Shown: positions 1 through 8,261, numbered from the stretch's first letter. The stretch: 64,000 bases of DNA from a bacterium (GCA_028820935.1 JAPPHZ010000036.1:62001-126000); one strand, 5' to 3'. Numbers and translations: made by a program. The notes: a model not told the origin generated them from the letters alone.

Positions 1-1613
1 CTGGACTCGTGGATGGCGACGGCGAACTCTTCGCGCTCCACGTACTCGAAACCTTCGGCCGGGCCCATTTCCTTGAGGGTCTTGGCCTTCCAGATGTCAT
101 CCCACCCGATGATGTCGCGGTCAGCTCGCTGGGCCAGGATGAGGGCCTCATTGACCAGGTCCTTGATCTTGGCGCCGGAGTAGTACGGAGTCTTGGCGGC
201 GAGCTCCTCGATCTGTTCGTCGGTGATGTCGTGGCTGACCTTGGCCAGATAGCCCTCGAACGTGCGAGCACGGCCCTCCTTGGTCGGGAATCCGACTTTG
301 TAGATACGGTCGATCCGTCCCGGACGTAGCAGCGCCGGGTCGAGCACGCTGGGGAGGTTGGTGGCCATCATGATGAAGATGCGGTACTTGGGTGGAGGCT
401 TGGGCTTTATCCCGAGCGCCTTCCGGGCCTTGTTGGTGATCCCTCGAGGCTTCTTCAACCCGGATATCTCGGTCAGGAGGGCTTGGAGGGTACCCATACC
501 GCCGCCTCCGCCGCCCATCATCATCACTCGGTTGATCCACGTTCCGGGAAGCCCTTCCGGTTCGCCGGAAGCCGGGCTCGTCCGGGCCGCATCCCCTTCG
601 ATGATGCTGAGGGACTGCGGGCTCAGGTAAAGGGAAGCGTTGCAGCCCATCCCGGCGCTGAGCGGTGTGGTGGGTTGTGGCGGTCCTCCTCCCTGGGCGA
701 GGGCGCCCCGGTTACCGAGGGCGTCGGCCTCGTCGAAGAAGACCACCACGCCCCCATGGCGCAGGGCCAGCTTGCGGAGCTTCCGGAACAGACCCTTCAC
801 CTTCAGGATGCCGACCCCCATGAACATGGCTTGGAAGGCGCCGGGATCGACGAAGACGAAGGGGAGGCCGACCTCACCCGAGGTGGCCTCGGCGATGAGC
901 GTCTTCCCCGTTCCCGGAGGGCCCCACAGCAGGATTCCACCGGGCACGTAGCCACCTTTGGCCTCGATCTCATCCGGCTTCTCGAGGAACCCGACGTTCT
1001 CCCGGACCAACTCGAGTACATGGTCCTGACCCCAGACATCGGAGTACCGGGTCTCTATCTCCTCCGGCATGATCGTGTCGACGCCCCCTCGGGACAGGAA
1101 CCAGAAGAGGGCGGCGAATTGCATGATCAGGAACAGGGGATAGAACAGGAACATGATGAACTGCTGCAGGTTGCGGGCCAGGATGCGGGGGAGTTGGATC
1201 ACTGCCTCGACCGGTCCGTTCACGTCGGCCACGAAGTAGTCCACCACCGAGCCCAGGATCAGCAGGAAGATCAGGATCCGGACGTAGCGGCCGAGCCGGA
1301 AGCGGGTCCACGGCTTGAGGCGTCGGTGAGCTTGGCGTTCCATCCCCCCGAAGAACCCTTGGGCCCAGAACCGGTTGTAGCGGGCCCACTTCTCCGAGAC
1401 GTAGTAGTGGATCTGGCGGAGCAACTCGATGGGCAGGGCGATCATCAGCACCCGACCGAATGTCTCGTTCCAGGTGTCCCCGAAGGCCTGGCCGAATGTG
1501 GTGAACGGGGCGGTGACCTTGGCGCTGATCAGGATGCCGAGGAAGAACAGGATCAGCACCACAAACTTGATGCGATCCCACGTAGGGGAGCGCCTGCGGA
1601 CGTCTGTCTTCAT
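1..1613 (-). CDS. FtsH-like membrane AAA+ metalloprotease, C-terminus cut by window edge
   Basis: An ATG at 1613 (AAGGAA 8 bases upstream) opens 537 codons that run off the left edge. Hydrophobic segments lie near residues 16-30, 111-128 and 151-173. An AAA+ module follows: Walker A GPPGTGKT at 231-238, Walker B with FFDEAD at 292-297, and second region of homology MATNLPSVLDPALLRPGRID from 416 with arginine-finger positions. The frame ends at H535-E536, where the zinc protease helix (HExxH in FtsH) should begin, so the metal site cannot be judged. Members of this family degrade membrane and short-lived cytosolic proteins. Oddities: about 120 residues separate Walker B from the second region of homology, against about 45-50 in FtsH as I recall it, and the insert is Gly/Pro/Ser rich with a GGGGGG run. 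The longer membrane N-terminus also differs from textbook FtsH. Confidence 0.88.
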   Translation of the reverse strand, partial: MKTDVRRRSPTWDRIKFVVLILFFLGILISAKVTAPFTTFGQAFGDTWNETFGRVLMIALPIELLRQIHYYVSEKWARYNRFWAQGFFGGMERQAHRRLKPWTRFRLGRYVRILIFLLILGSVVDYFVADVNGPVEAVIQLPRILARNLQQFIMFLFYPLFLIMQFAALFWFLSRGGVDTIMPEEIETRYSDVWGQDHVLELVRENVGFLEKPDEIEAKGGYVPGGILLWGPPGTGKTLIAEATSGEVGLPFVFVDPGAFQAMFMGVGILKVKGLFRKLRKLALRHGGVVVFFDEADALGNRGALAQGGGPPQPTTPLSAGMGCNASLYLSPQSLSIIEGDAARTSPASGEPEGLPGTWINRVMMMGGGGGGMGTLQALLTEISGLKKPRGITNKARKALGIKPKPPPKYRIFIMMATNLPSVLDPALLRPGRIDRIYKVGFPTKEGRARTFEGYLAKVSHDITDEQIEELAAKTPYYSGAKIKDLVNEALILAQRADRDIIGWDDIWKAKTLKEMGPAEGFEYVEREEFAVAIHES

Positions 1614-1624
1614 AATCGGCTTCC

Positions 1625-2263
1625 TTATCGGCGGGTGTTCACGATCCACGACTCGACCGCCGCCACGATATGCTCACCCTCCCGGGCGAAGCATTCCAGG
1701 GAGCAACCCGCCGCCATCGAGTACAGCTCGGTGGCCTGCGGATTGGTGACGGCCAGCACGTAGACGAGTCCCTGGCTCTGCCCATCCTGGGCGGTGAGCC
1801 CCACCGTGGCGCCGATGCCCTCGAAATCCCTCCCGAACGTGAAGTCCCACGTGTCGATCTCCACTCCCTGGCCCGGGTTGGTGACGTCGTAGGCCGAGAC
1901 CGCCATCAAGCGGCGTGAGAGTAGGTCCTTCTCTTCCGGGCTGATCTGGCGGATTATCTGGGCTCCCACCGGGAACGGGGAGGTTGCCGCATCGAGGGAC
2001 AGGTTGTTCAGGTCACGTCCCGCCGCGCCGTCGAACGCCACGAAGCTGATCGGCCGGTAACCACCGATGTCCGGCACGAACGGCACCGGAGCGATCTGGG
2101 ACAACTCGTCGGCCCGGTAGAGGTTCCAATTCTTGGGCAGTTCGAAGAGGGACCGATTCTCCGCGTCCCGGTAAACGGTGATGTCGGGATCGCCCCCGCC
2201 GCACGCGGTCAGCAGCAGGGCCCCGACCAGTACAAGGATCACGATCCTCGAGTGCGCTCTCAT
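1625..2263 (-). CDS. Putative lipoprotein of unknown function
   Basis: A 212-residue protein with a clear lipoprotein signal: basic start (MRAHSR), hydrophobic core VILVLVGALLL and lipobox LTAC followed by GGG. The mature part has no domain I recognise; it contains FELPKNWNLY and a PVPFVPDIGG stretch and looks like a small extracytoplasmic globular protein. I chose ATG 2263 because GAGGA lies 11 bases upstream and it places the signal sequence at the N-terminus; an in-frame ATG at 2284 would add seven residues. It ends 12 bases before the FtsH-like gene and is transcribed the same way, so the two are probably cotranscribed and the lipoprotein may be a partner of the protease. That link is inference only. 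Confidence 0.75.
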   Translation of the reverse strand: MRAHSRIVILVLVGALLLTACGGGDPDITVYRDAENRSLFELPKNWNLYRADELSQIAPVPFVPDIGGYRPISFVAFDGAAGRDLNNLSLDAATSPFPVGAQIIRQISPEEKDLLSRRLMAVSAYDVTNPGQGVEIDTWDFTFGRDFEGIGATVGLTAQDGQSQGLVYVLAVTNPQATELYSMAAGCSLECFAREGEHIVAAVESWIVNTRR

Positions 2264-2307
2264 GGGTGTTGATGTCCTCGCCATAAACGCCGTCCGGGTA
2301 TTCTACG

Positions 2308-2478
2308 CTAGTGGTTTGTCTACGTAACGGCGGTGTGGTCTGGCGTCGGCAGCGGCGTTCCTCGCAAGGCCCGCTGACGAAGGCGTACCCGCAGCGGTAC
2401 GTTGAGGAAGCGGAACGCAGTGACGGGGCGTCGATGACAGCCAGAGCACCCCTGGCTGTTGCGGAGGCAGACCACTAG
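2308..2478 (+). repeat. ~170 bp dispersed repeat with inverted ends, copy 1 (family II)
   Basis: The element begins CTAGTGGTTTGTCT and ends AGACCACTAG, which are near-perfect inverted ends. Its core is nearly identical to 10323-10490, including GCAAGGCCCGCTGACGAAGG, GCAGCGGTACGTTGAGGAAG and a GACGGGGCG block. The inner CGTAC/GTACG arms flank CCGCAGCG and can form a hairpin. There is no credible coding content. It looks like a MITE- or REP-like non-autonomous element. Confidence 0.85.
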
Positions 2479-2500
2479 GACGATGAGCTAGCGGGGCCGT

Positions 2501-2704
2501 TTGCGATCCCTCGGGCTCAGCGGAGATCGATTCGAGAGCGTTGTGATCGTGTCCCTCGTGACCTTGCTGGCCCACCATCCCTACGACACCGTTCTGGGCT
2601 TTTCGATCGCGCTGGTGGGGATAGTCCTGATCATGTGGGCCGAGAGGCGGGCCAAGGCGCGGCGCCAGGACGGGAACCACCGATCCGCGCCTCCGGATAA
2701 TTAG
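2501..2704 (+). CDS. Possible small membrane protein (67 aa)
   Basis: A short frame from TTG 2501 to TAG 2704. The translation has a hydrophobic central stretch (VLGFSIALVGIVLIMW) followed by a basic tail (ERRAKARRQ), the arrangement of a single-pass inner-membrane protein. There is no clear ribosome site and the frame sits in a gap between repeats, so it could be the remnant of a larger membrane gene. I recognise no family. Low confidence. Confidence 0.3.
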   Translation: MRSLGLSGDRFESVVIVSLVTLLAHHPYDTVLGFSIALVGIVLIMWAERRAKARRQDGNHRSAPPDN

Positions 2705-2736
2705 TTGCCAGTCGGTAGTTTCTAGTTTCTAGCTTT
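2701..2736 (+). repeat. Degenerate heptamer repeats (TAGTTGC/TAGTTTC type)
   Basis: Imperfect 7-base units reading TTAGTTGC, GGTAGTTTC, TAGTTTC and TAGCTTT directly follow the small frame ending at 2704. They resemble the much cleaner array at 38860-38894 and the reverse-oriented one at 2957-2990. Confidence 0.5.
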
Positions 2737-2746
2737 AACTCACTAC

Positions 2747-2952
2747 TAACCCTGATTAATCATGTTCTCAGCACACCGATGCGCATCAGGCCACCTCAAC
2801 CTCCAAATATGCGAGGCGGCCACTCCTCATCCGGCGGTGAATGTTTCGCCAAGCCGAGGCAGGGGCTGCGGATAGCTCTGCTCCCCAAGTCAAGAGCCCG
2901 TAAGCCCTCGCTTCTGTCATCCTTCAAACCCCTATCCATGAATAATTAAGGC
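2747..2952 (+). repeat. ~205 bp palindromic-ended repeat, copy 1 (family III)
   Basis: It starts TAACCCTGATTAATCATG and ends CATGAATAATTAAGG, imperfect inverted ends. The inner sequence (CTCAGCACACCGATGCGCATCAGGCCAC) aligns with the element at 33875-34285 (CCCAGCACACCAACGCGGATCAGGCCAC, quoted here only as an alignment of two halves, CAGCACACC and ATCAGGCCAC). GCGGCCAC and CGCCAAGCCGA blocks are also shared. No coding content is evident. Confidence 0.7.
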
Positions 2953-2956
2953 GAAC

Positions 2957-2990
2957 AACTAACAACTAGCAACTAGCAACTAGCAACCAG
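2957..2990 (-). repeat. Tandem heptamer repeat AGCAACT (4-5 units)
   Basis: AACAACT is followed by AGCAACT, AGCAACT and AGCAACC units. Read on the minus strand this is AGTTGCT, the same heptamer as the array at 38860-38894. It is followed by GGCAGACCACTAAG, which matches the right end of the family II repeat (GGCAGACCACTAGG), so a decayed end of that element may lie at 2994-3007. Confidence 0.8.
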
Positions 2991-3017
2991 AAAGGCAGAC
3001 CACTAAGATTCCCGCCG

Positions 3018-4208
3018 ATGTCCGATTCACGTGTGGCCGCTATCGGCGAGATACTGGGAGGCGCTCCCGACCATCTGGTGGAGCGATCGGCAGAGGCTCG
3101 CGCGGCGGCACAGGGGATAACGGTCGATGAGGTGTTGAGCGCCTGGTCCGGCGGGGCGGTTTTGGCCCCTACGGCTCCACCTCCGGCATCCGATCCGGTC
3201 GTGGCAGAGACCGAAGCTCCTGCGGCGCCGGCACCGGCGCCGGTAGATCCGATCCCTGGCGACGTGCCGCAGCCTGCGCTCCAGCCGGTAGCCGTTGCCG
3301 CGGTCGAGGTCGTCGAGGAGGAGGAAGAGATCGAGCCGGTCGATCCGGCGCCGTTGGCAGATCGAGTTCGCTTGGGCGCCAAGGTGGGAGCCGGCTTCGG
3401 CGCAGTGCTCGGTTTGGTGTCGTTCGCGGCGATGGCGCCGCTGATGCTGACCCGGCTTTCGCAGACAACGGCGGCGGGCGCTCCGGCCGGTGAGGTCACC
3501 TGGACCTACGTGGCTGCCACCGCAGTGGTCTGGACGGTGGCGGGCGCCATCATCAACGTGGCCTCGCGGGGGATGGGCCGCTTCAGGTCACCGGCCTTCG
3601 ACACCGAGACCGGTTGGGTCGGTTCGGTGTTCTCGGGGGGTTTCCTGGGTCTGGTGGTGGGCGCCGCGTTCGGAGGCGTCCTCTATGCCACCGGCGAGGC
3701 ATCCCTGTCGGGGACGCAACTCCTTGCCGTCAGTCCCCTCTCGATCATGTGGACCTGGTTGGGCTGGACGGCGCTGGGCGCGCTGATCGGCGGGCTCGGC
3801 CAGGCCATGGCGCAGCCGGCCGCCCTGTCCGGTACCGAGGCGGAGGAGGCCCGCGAGGTCCGGAAGCGCCTCACCGACGGGTTGGCCATGCCGGTGCTCG
3901 CGACGCTGGTGATCGCGGTGATCGTGGTTGCCTTCGGGTCCCTGCTGCTTCGCTATGCAGCGTTCGCTCCGCTGATCGCCATCCTGGTTTCCATCGGAAC
4001 GATCGGTTTCGCGGCGCTGATGTCATCGCGTCCCAACCTGCGTGTCACCAAGGCAGAGTTCCTGGTGGCGGCGGCCGGTGTCGGGGTAGTGCTGACCATG
4101 CTGGCGCTGATCGCGGCGGCGCTGTCGGGCGAGGGCGACGAGGGGGGAGCCGGAGAGCCCGCCGGGCATGCTCTGGAATACGTCATCACGGATCCGGCGA
4201 GCCGGTAA
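3018..4208 (+). CDS. Polytopic membrane protein with N-terminal small helical motif
   Basis: A 396-residue protein from ATG 3018. Residues 13-45 (PDHLVERSAEARAAAQGITV) form a short helical motif of the kind that recurs in actinobacterial envelope proteins. Residues 50-112 are a Pro/Ala/Glu-rich linker with an acidic EEEEEIEP run. About seven hydrophobic segments follow between residue 125 and the C-terminus, with GGFLGLVVGAAFGGVLY and LIGGLGQAMAQ as glycine-rich helices. I cannot assign a function. It faces the oxidase cluster convergently across a hairpin at 4209-4228. Confidence 0.85.
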   Translation: MSDSRVAAIGEILGGAPDHLVERSAEARAAAQGITVDEVLSAWSGGAVLAPTAPPPASDPVVAETEAPAAPAPAPVDPIPGDVPQPALQPVAVAAVEVVEEEEEIEPVDPAPLADRVRLGAKVGAGFGAVLGLVSFAAMAPLMLTRLSQTTAAGAPAGEVTWTYVAATAVVWTVAGAIINVASRGMGRFRSPAFDTETGWVGSVFSGGFLGLVVGAAFGGVLYATGEASLSGTQLLAVSPLSIMWTWLGWTALGALIGGLGQAMAQPAALSGTEAEEAREVRKRLTDGLAMPVLATLVIAVIVVAFGSLLLRYAAFAPLIAILVSIGTIGFAALMSSRPNLRVTKAEFLVAAAGVGVVLTMLALIAAALSGEGDEGGAGEPAGHALEYVITDPASR

Positions 4209-4228
4209 CCCTCCTTGACACGGGAGGG
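4209..4228. terminator. Putative bidirectional terminator hairpin
   Basis: CCCTCC (4209-4214) and GGAGGG (4223-4228) form a perfect 6 bp stem around an 8-base loop. It sits exactly between two convergent genes, starting on the base after the stop codon of the upstream one. There is no T-run, which is common in high-GC actinobacteria. Confidence 0.5.
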
Positions 4229-4236
4229 CGGCTCCC

Positions 4237-5607
4237 TCAACCGAGCAGCAGCACCAAGCCCCCGATGGTGAAGACGATCATCGCCGCCAGCATCGGATAC
4301 TGGGACCGGACCGCCATCTCCGGGGGGAACCTCTCCAGCGCTCGATCATGGGCCACCAGCACCGCCAGCATGTGACCTATGGCGATGGCAGTTGTCTGGG
4401 TCCATGCGATGGTGCCGGTCGACAGGATCGTGTAGTCGACACGCCACTGGGCCGTACCGAACAGGTTCCATCCGAGCCCGTACGGGTCCGAAGCCAGCCT
4501 GATCAGGTTCTGCCCTTCGAAGACCAGGAAGCTGAAGTAGTGGGCCACGGTGTAGGCCACCATGATCGGGACCAGGGAGGGCCCGAAAAGGTCGCCCAAC
4601 TCGTACTCGGGCTCGCCGGTTATCCGGGCCATGGCCGCGATGGCCACGCGGTACAGCGCCATCACCACGCCGATCCCGAATACCAACCCGCCGGTGTTCA
4701 CGGCGGTCAGTTCCCACCCGGACCGGTTGGAGACGATGTCGAGCCACAAGGAACTCCGCGAGAAGCCGTCGAACGTCGTGGCGCCTATGACCACCAGAAC
4801 GAGCCGCACCGTTCCCGGGCCCATGCGCATCCGCGCCAGCCCGGTCACGGGGTACCGGAGCCGCAAAGTTCCGCCGGCGTCCTTGTGGAGGGGCGCCAGC
4901 GCGCTGATCGTGCGGAACAGGACGGAGAAGCCGTCAGCCTGCCGGACCCAGGCCGGTCCGTGGAGCACGGCCCCCGCTACGAGTGCGATCGCATAGAGCA
5001 GCAGGTAGGCGCCGATCGTCCGGGGCGCCGCGCCCTGGTGGTATGCCAGTTCCATCCAGAGGAACACCACCATTCCGAGGAGCGAGATCGGTTCCCCGCC
5101 CCGCGCCGGCTCCGGTTCGATTCCCGTACGATCCGAACGGCGGATCCGCCCGCTCAGGTCGGCCAGGGTTGCGAAGGGGTTGACGGCGGCCCACAGGTCG
5201 CCTACGAAGGCCGACGCCACCGCCACTCCCACCCATACGAGCACGAAGGCCGCGAACGGCGCCAGGTTGGAAGCCACGTCAGGATTGCCCCTGAAGGCGG
5301 CGTGGATGGTCACCGCCAGCATCGCCACCCCGATCAGGCGCGTGATCGGCAGGAGACCTCGCGCCACCGACTCCAGTCCGCGCGGGAAGCGGACACCGCG
5401 GGAGGCGGGCGCCAGGCGGGCGTAGGTCCAGTAGCGGCCCAGCACGGCAAACGAGACGAGGACCGCGAACGCGGCCGTCCAGGCGAATTGCCAGATGGGG
5501 ATCGGTAGATCGAGACGGCCGCCCAGTCCGTGGGCGCGGGCAGGCGTCGCCATGGCCAGCAGCAGCACAGCCGCCACGGGCAAGGCTGCGAGGCGGGCCC
5601 GGGTCAA
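4237..5607 (-). CDS. Multi-pass membrane protein of the family often labelled fenitrothion hydrolase
   Basis: A 456-residue protein starting at TTG 5607, whose start overlaps the TGA of the upstream lipoprotein. The N-terminus is a signal-like helix ending ATPARAHG; the following GGRLDLPIPIWQFAWTAAFA matches actinobacterial membrane proteins commonly annotated fenitrothion hydrolase, a label I would not take literally. About ten further hydrophobic segments follow. Conserved-looking His residues occur at AHG, AYHQG, VAHYF and GHML. It is the last gene of a three-gene overlapping string (CtaG-like, cupredoxin-like, this) beside the oxidase genes, so a role in oxidase or copper biogenesis is plausible. 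That is inferred from context. Confidence 0.8.
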   Translation of the reverse strand: MTRARLAALPVAAVLLLAMATPARAHGLGGRLDLPIPIWQFAWTAAFAVLVSFAVLGRYWTYARLAPASRGVRFPRGLESVARGLLPITRLIGVAMLAVTIHAAFRGNPDVASNLAPFAAFVLVWVGVAVASAFVGDLWAAVNPFATLADLSGRIRRSDRTGIEPEPARGGEPISLLGMVVFLWMELAYHQGAAPRTIGAYLLLYAIALVAGAVLHGPAWVRQADGFSVLFRTISALAPLHKDAGGTLRLRYPVTGLARMRMGPGTVRLVLVVIGATTFDGFSRSSLWLDIVSNRSGWELTAVNTGGLVFGIGVVMALYRVAIAAMARITGEPEYELGDLFGPSLVPIMVAYTVAHYFSFLVFEGQNLIRLASDPYGLGWNLFGTAQWRVDYTILSTGTIAWTQTTAIAIGHMLAVLVAHDRALERFPPEMAVRSQYPMLAAMIVFTIGGLVLLLG

Positions 5608-6296
5608 GACACCTCCAGCTGGAGGACCAGGGTGTGGGTTCGTTCCAGCTCCACCTCGAAGACGCCGGGAATCGATGCTTCGAAGGTCAGTCGGCCCTGG
5701 CCTTCGACCAGTTCGATGTAGAGGTCATAGCCATGGATATGCACCTCGTCCGAGGTGTTCCCGCTCACCCGGAGCGTCACCCATTGTCCGACTCGCGCCG
5801 CCTCGCGCCGAACGCCCCCCTCCACCGAGCCGTCCGTGATCGTCAGGTCGATCACCACTCCGGGCGGATTGGCTTCGGTGGTCGGCGGAACGGTCGTGGT
5901 GGAGGGAGCCGGTGGCGCCGTGACCACCGAGGCAGCGGGCGCGGATGTGGTATCCACATGGGAGTCGCCGGCGTGCCAGGCTGAGCTGTGGGCGTCTCTC
6001 ATGGAAACCGCCAGGGGCGGATCCGCCGACCGGTCCAATCCCACCAACAAAGGTTCCGACGTACGCAGGTGATCGTACAGATGGGCCAGCGGGAAGCGGA
6101 AGTCGCCATCGGGCGCCGGAACGATCTCTATGACCTCACCGCCGTCGGTCCGTAGCACGAACGACTCGATGGCTTCCAGGTCGCCGTTGACTTCGAGGAC
6201 CACTCCCTGGACGGTCTCGAGGGAGGGTGTGTCGCCGGAGTCGCCGCAGGCTGCAAGGAACAGAAGCAGACCCGCCAGCGCCGCAACGTACTTCAT
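5604..6296 (-). CDS. Lipoprotein with C-terminal cupredoxin-like domain
   Basis: Starts at ATG 6296, overlapping the stop of the CtaG-like gene (ATGA arrangement). The 230-residue product has a lipoprotein signal ending LFLAAC. A first domain of about 95 residues (VQGVVLEVNGDLEAIESFVL) is followed by a Thr/Pro/Ala linker near residues 120-145. The C-terminal 85 residues include SDEVHIHGYDLYIEL and end in a run of beta-strand-like sequence. That pattern is typical of cupredoxin-fold domains, with His residues suited to copper binding, although the classical C-x-x-x-H-x-x-x-M cluster is absent. Likely an extracytoplasmic copper chaperone or assembly protein for the adjacent oxidase. Confidence 0.8.
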   Translation of the reverse strand: MKYVAALAGLLLFLAACGDSGDTPSLETVQGVVLEVNGDLEAIESFVLRTDGGEVIEIVPAPDGDFRFPLAHLYDHLRTSEPLLVGLDRSADPPLAVSMRDAHSSAWHAGDSHVDTTSAPAASVVTAPPAPSTTTVPPTTEANPPGVVIDLTITDGSVEGGVRREAARVGQWVTLRVSGNTSDEVHIHGYDLYIELVEGQGRLTFEASIPGVFEVELERTHTLVLQLEVS

Positions 6297-7102
6297 GATC
6301 CCTTGCGAAGCTCCCGTTCCAGGGCTTCCCAGCGTTGCTCGTACGCATACCACCGGAACCAGACCACCACCAGGACACCCCAGAGGATGGCGCCGCCGCC
6401 GAGCTTCATCACCAGCCCGGCCAGGGTCTGGTCGGTGATGGCGTCGATACCCCACAGGCGAGGCGCCTCGGCGTAGAAACGGTAGAGAGGCTCCCTTCCG
6501 AATGTCAGGAACGAGGCCGGGATGGTGGGCAGCAACGAGTGGGCGAACAGGTACAGCATGCGTAGCGGAGGGGTAAGCCGCTTCAGTTCCGGCACCGGGC
6601 TCAGCACCGGAATCCACATCACGACGGCCGCCGCCATCAGCAGGGCGTGAATGGCGAAGTGGTAGATGCCGGAGGTGACCATCAGGTTCACGATCTCGGG
6701 CCAATGGATGCCGACCAGGATGCCGTTGAACACGAAGAAGGCCGCGAGCGGTCGGGTGAGCGGGCGAAGGACGCTGAAGAAGCGCGGGTTGGTGAAGATC
6801 CTCCGGAGCATCCAGGCCGGTGTCCCGGCGATCATCAACGGGGCCGACACCAGCGCCAGGGTCATGTGTTCGATCATGTGGAACAGGAACAGGTGCTGTT
6901 CGGCGATGTCGTGGAAGGGCCAATCCGATACCACCCATAGCGATGCCAGCCCCGAGGCGAAGAGGGCCACCTGGCCCCGGGTGACCAGCGGTCCGTCGAC
7001 CTCCAGGTAGGGACCGATGCGGCGGATGGTGTACACGTACCAGAAGCCGACCACGAACACGAAGGCCCACACGTCGAAGTGGGGGTGCCAGGCCGGGATC
7101 AT
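6293..7102 (-). CDS. ctaG: CtaG-like cytochrome c oxidase assembly factor (caa3_CtaG family)
   Basis: A 269-residue polytopic protein of typical length for the caa3-type CtaG family. Six to seven hydrophobic segments are visible. Conserved-looking histidines occur in HMIEHMTLAL, GIHWPEIVN and YHFAIHALL, the pattern of membrane His pairs expected of a copper-delivering or oxidase-maturation factor. Start ATG 7102. It overlaps the downstream cupredoxin lipoprotein by 4 bp, which suggests coupled translation. It lies 219 bp downstream of the subunit IV gene, separated by the repeat at 7219-7325. Confidence 0.88.
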   Translation of the reverse strand: MIPAWHPHFDVWAFVFVVGFWYVYTIRRIGPYLEVDGPLVTRGQVALFASGLASLWVVSDWPFHDIAEQHLFLFHMIEHMTLALVSAPLMIAGTPAWMLRRIFTNPRFFSVLRPLTRPLAAFFVFNGILVGIHWPEIVNLMVTSGIYHFAIHALLMAAAVVMWIPVLSPVPELKRLTPPLRMLYLFAHSLLPTIPASFLTFGREPLYRFYAEAPRLWGIDAITDQTLAGLVMKLGGGAILWGVLVVVWFRWYAYEQRWEALERELRKGS

Positions 7103-7218
7103 CTCAGTGATCCATCAGGCCGTGTGGTGGTGGCTCGGGGGCGTTTCATCGGGGGTGTCGCTCGGGATAAGGCCAGTGTAAATACCGGCCAGTAGTTGGC
7201 TACCGGCAACTGGCAGCC

Positions 7219-7325
7219 CTAGAAGGGTGCTGAAAAAGACGGGGATGGGTTGGCCCGCGATGTCGTGAGCAGGAGTTTCGTCACAGGGTCTCGGGCCAAC
7301 TGGACATTTTTCAGTACCCTCCTAG
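7219..7325 (+). repeat. ~105 bp inverted-end repeat, copy A (family I)
   Basis: Ends are CTAGAAGGGTGCTGAAAAAG and TTTTTCAGTACCCTCCTAG; the core begins ACGGGGATGGGTTGGCCCGC. It matches 22823-22926, 31793-31897 (inverted), 12897-13003 (diverged) and a half copy after pstS. The TAG stop codon of the subunit IV gene (7322-7324 on the minus strand) lies inside its terminal CTAG. No coding content. Confidence 0.9.
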
Positions 7326-7630
7326 AACAGGACGACTGCGCCCAGCGCGGCGAGGGTGATCAAGTACAGGGCGCCCGCCAGGATGGCGCCGGAGGTGAAG
7401 AACCGGGACAGCAGTCGCTTTTCAAACCTGAGGTGCATGAACATGGCAACCACCAGGTAGAACTTGAGGGCGCTCAGGATCAGAAGGGCCGGGACGGTCA
7501 GGGACTGGCCGATGGCGTCCACGCCGGCCTCCAGGTAGAAGAGCGCAACCTCGGCGGCCGTGAGCACCGCGAGCACGATGGCGATCATCACGTACTGCCG
7601 AGGCTGGGGATGGTGTGCGCCGCCGGCCAT
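7322..7630 (-). CDS. ctaF: Cytochrome c oxidase subunit IV (caa3-type small subunit)
   Basis: A 102-residue protein with three hydrophobic segments (VMIAIVLAVLTAAEVALFYL, LILSALKFYLVVAMFMHL, and a C-terminal helix), fitting the prokaryotic COX4 small-subunit family. The KFYLVVAMFMHLRFE motif is characteristic. It follows the subunit III gene by 19 bp in the order I-III-IV. Its TAG stop is formed by the terminal bases of the repeat at 7219-7325. Confidence 0.88.
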   Translation of the reverse strand: MAGGAHHPQPRQYVMIAIVLAVLTAAEVALFYLEAGVDAIGQSLTVPALLILSALKFYLVVAMFMHLRFEKRLLSRFFTSGAILAGALYLITLAALGAVVLF

Positions 7631-7649
7631 TCCTAATGCCCTGCTTCTC

Positions 7650-8261
7650 TCATTGGATCAGGTAGACGAGCACGAAGATGACGATCCAGATGATGTCGAC
7701 GAAGTGCCAGTACAAGCCTACCAACTCGACGTTGAGCCCTTCGGCCTCGGACAGGCCGCCGGTGCGCATCGACTTGAAGGCCAGCACCAGCAGCATCAGG
7801 ATCCCGAGAACCACGTGGAGCCCGTGGAATCCGGTCAGCATGTAGAAGGCGCTGGCGGCCGGGTTGATGTTGAGTTTCAACCCGTGGAGGATGAACTCCG
7901 CGAACTCGAAGAACTGGCCGGAGACGAAGACCGTTCCCAGGAAGGCGGTGGCGAACAGCCATGTCTTGGTCTGGTCCTGATCGCCGCGCGCCAGCGCCGA
8001 ATGAGCCAGGACCATCGTCAGCGAGCTCATCAGCAGGACGAACGAGCTGATCGACGTGAACGGAATGTCGTAGAGTTCGACGGGATACAGGGTTCCCGGC
8101 CCGAAGTCACGGCCCTTGAACAGCAGGTAGTTGTTGATCAGGGCGCCGAAGAACAGGAACTCCGAGCTGAGAAACACCCACATTCCGAGCTTGCGGCTGT
8201 CGATGCCGGTCAGCTGGTGGTGGCCCCCACCCTCCTCGTGGCCGTGGGCGATGTCCGCCAT
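7650..8261 (-). CDS. ctaE: Cytochrome c oxidase subunit III
   Basis: A 203-residue protein of typical length for the five-helix bacterial subunit III. Recognisable blocks are KLGMWVFLSSEFLFFGALI near the N-terminus, GQFFEFAEF, AFYMLTGFHGLHVVLGIL and the C-terminal LYWHFVDIIWIVIFVLVYL. These include the conserved Glu and His residues of the family. Its ATG at 8261 overlaps the stop of the subunit I gene, so the two are translationally coupled. Confidence 0.95.
   Translation of the reverse strand: MADIAHGHEEGGGHHQLTGIDSRKLGMWVFLSSEFLFFGALINNYLLFKGRDFGPGTLYPVELYDIPFTSISSFVLLMSSLTMVLAHSALARGDQDQTKTWLFATAFLGTVFVSGQFFEFAEFILHGLKLNINPAASAFYMLTGFHGLHVVLGILMLLVLAFKSMRTGGLSEAEGLNVELVGLYWHFVDIIWIVIFVLVYLIQ

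Noticed and set aside
483-1763. A 426-codon plus-strand open frame
   Set aside because: It is antisense to the FtsH-like gene, which has complete AAA+ motifs; the translation is rich in Gly, Glu, His and Pro with no domain.
5604-7070. A 488-codon minus-strand frame starting at 7070
   Set aside because: Its first 258 codons are a shifted-frame shadow of the CtaG-like gene; the real product begins at ATG 6296 with a lipoprotein signal.
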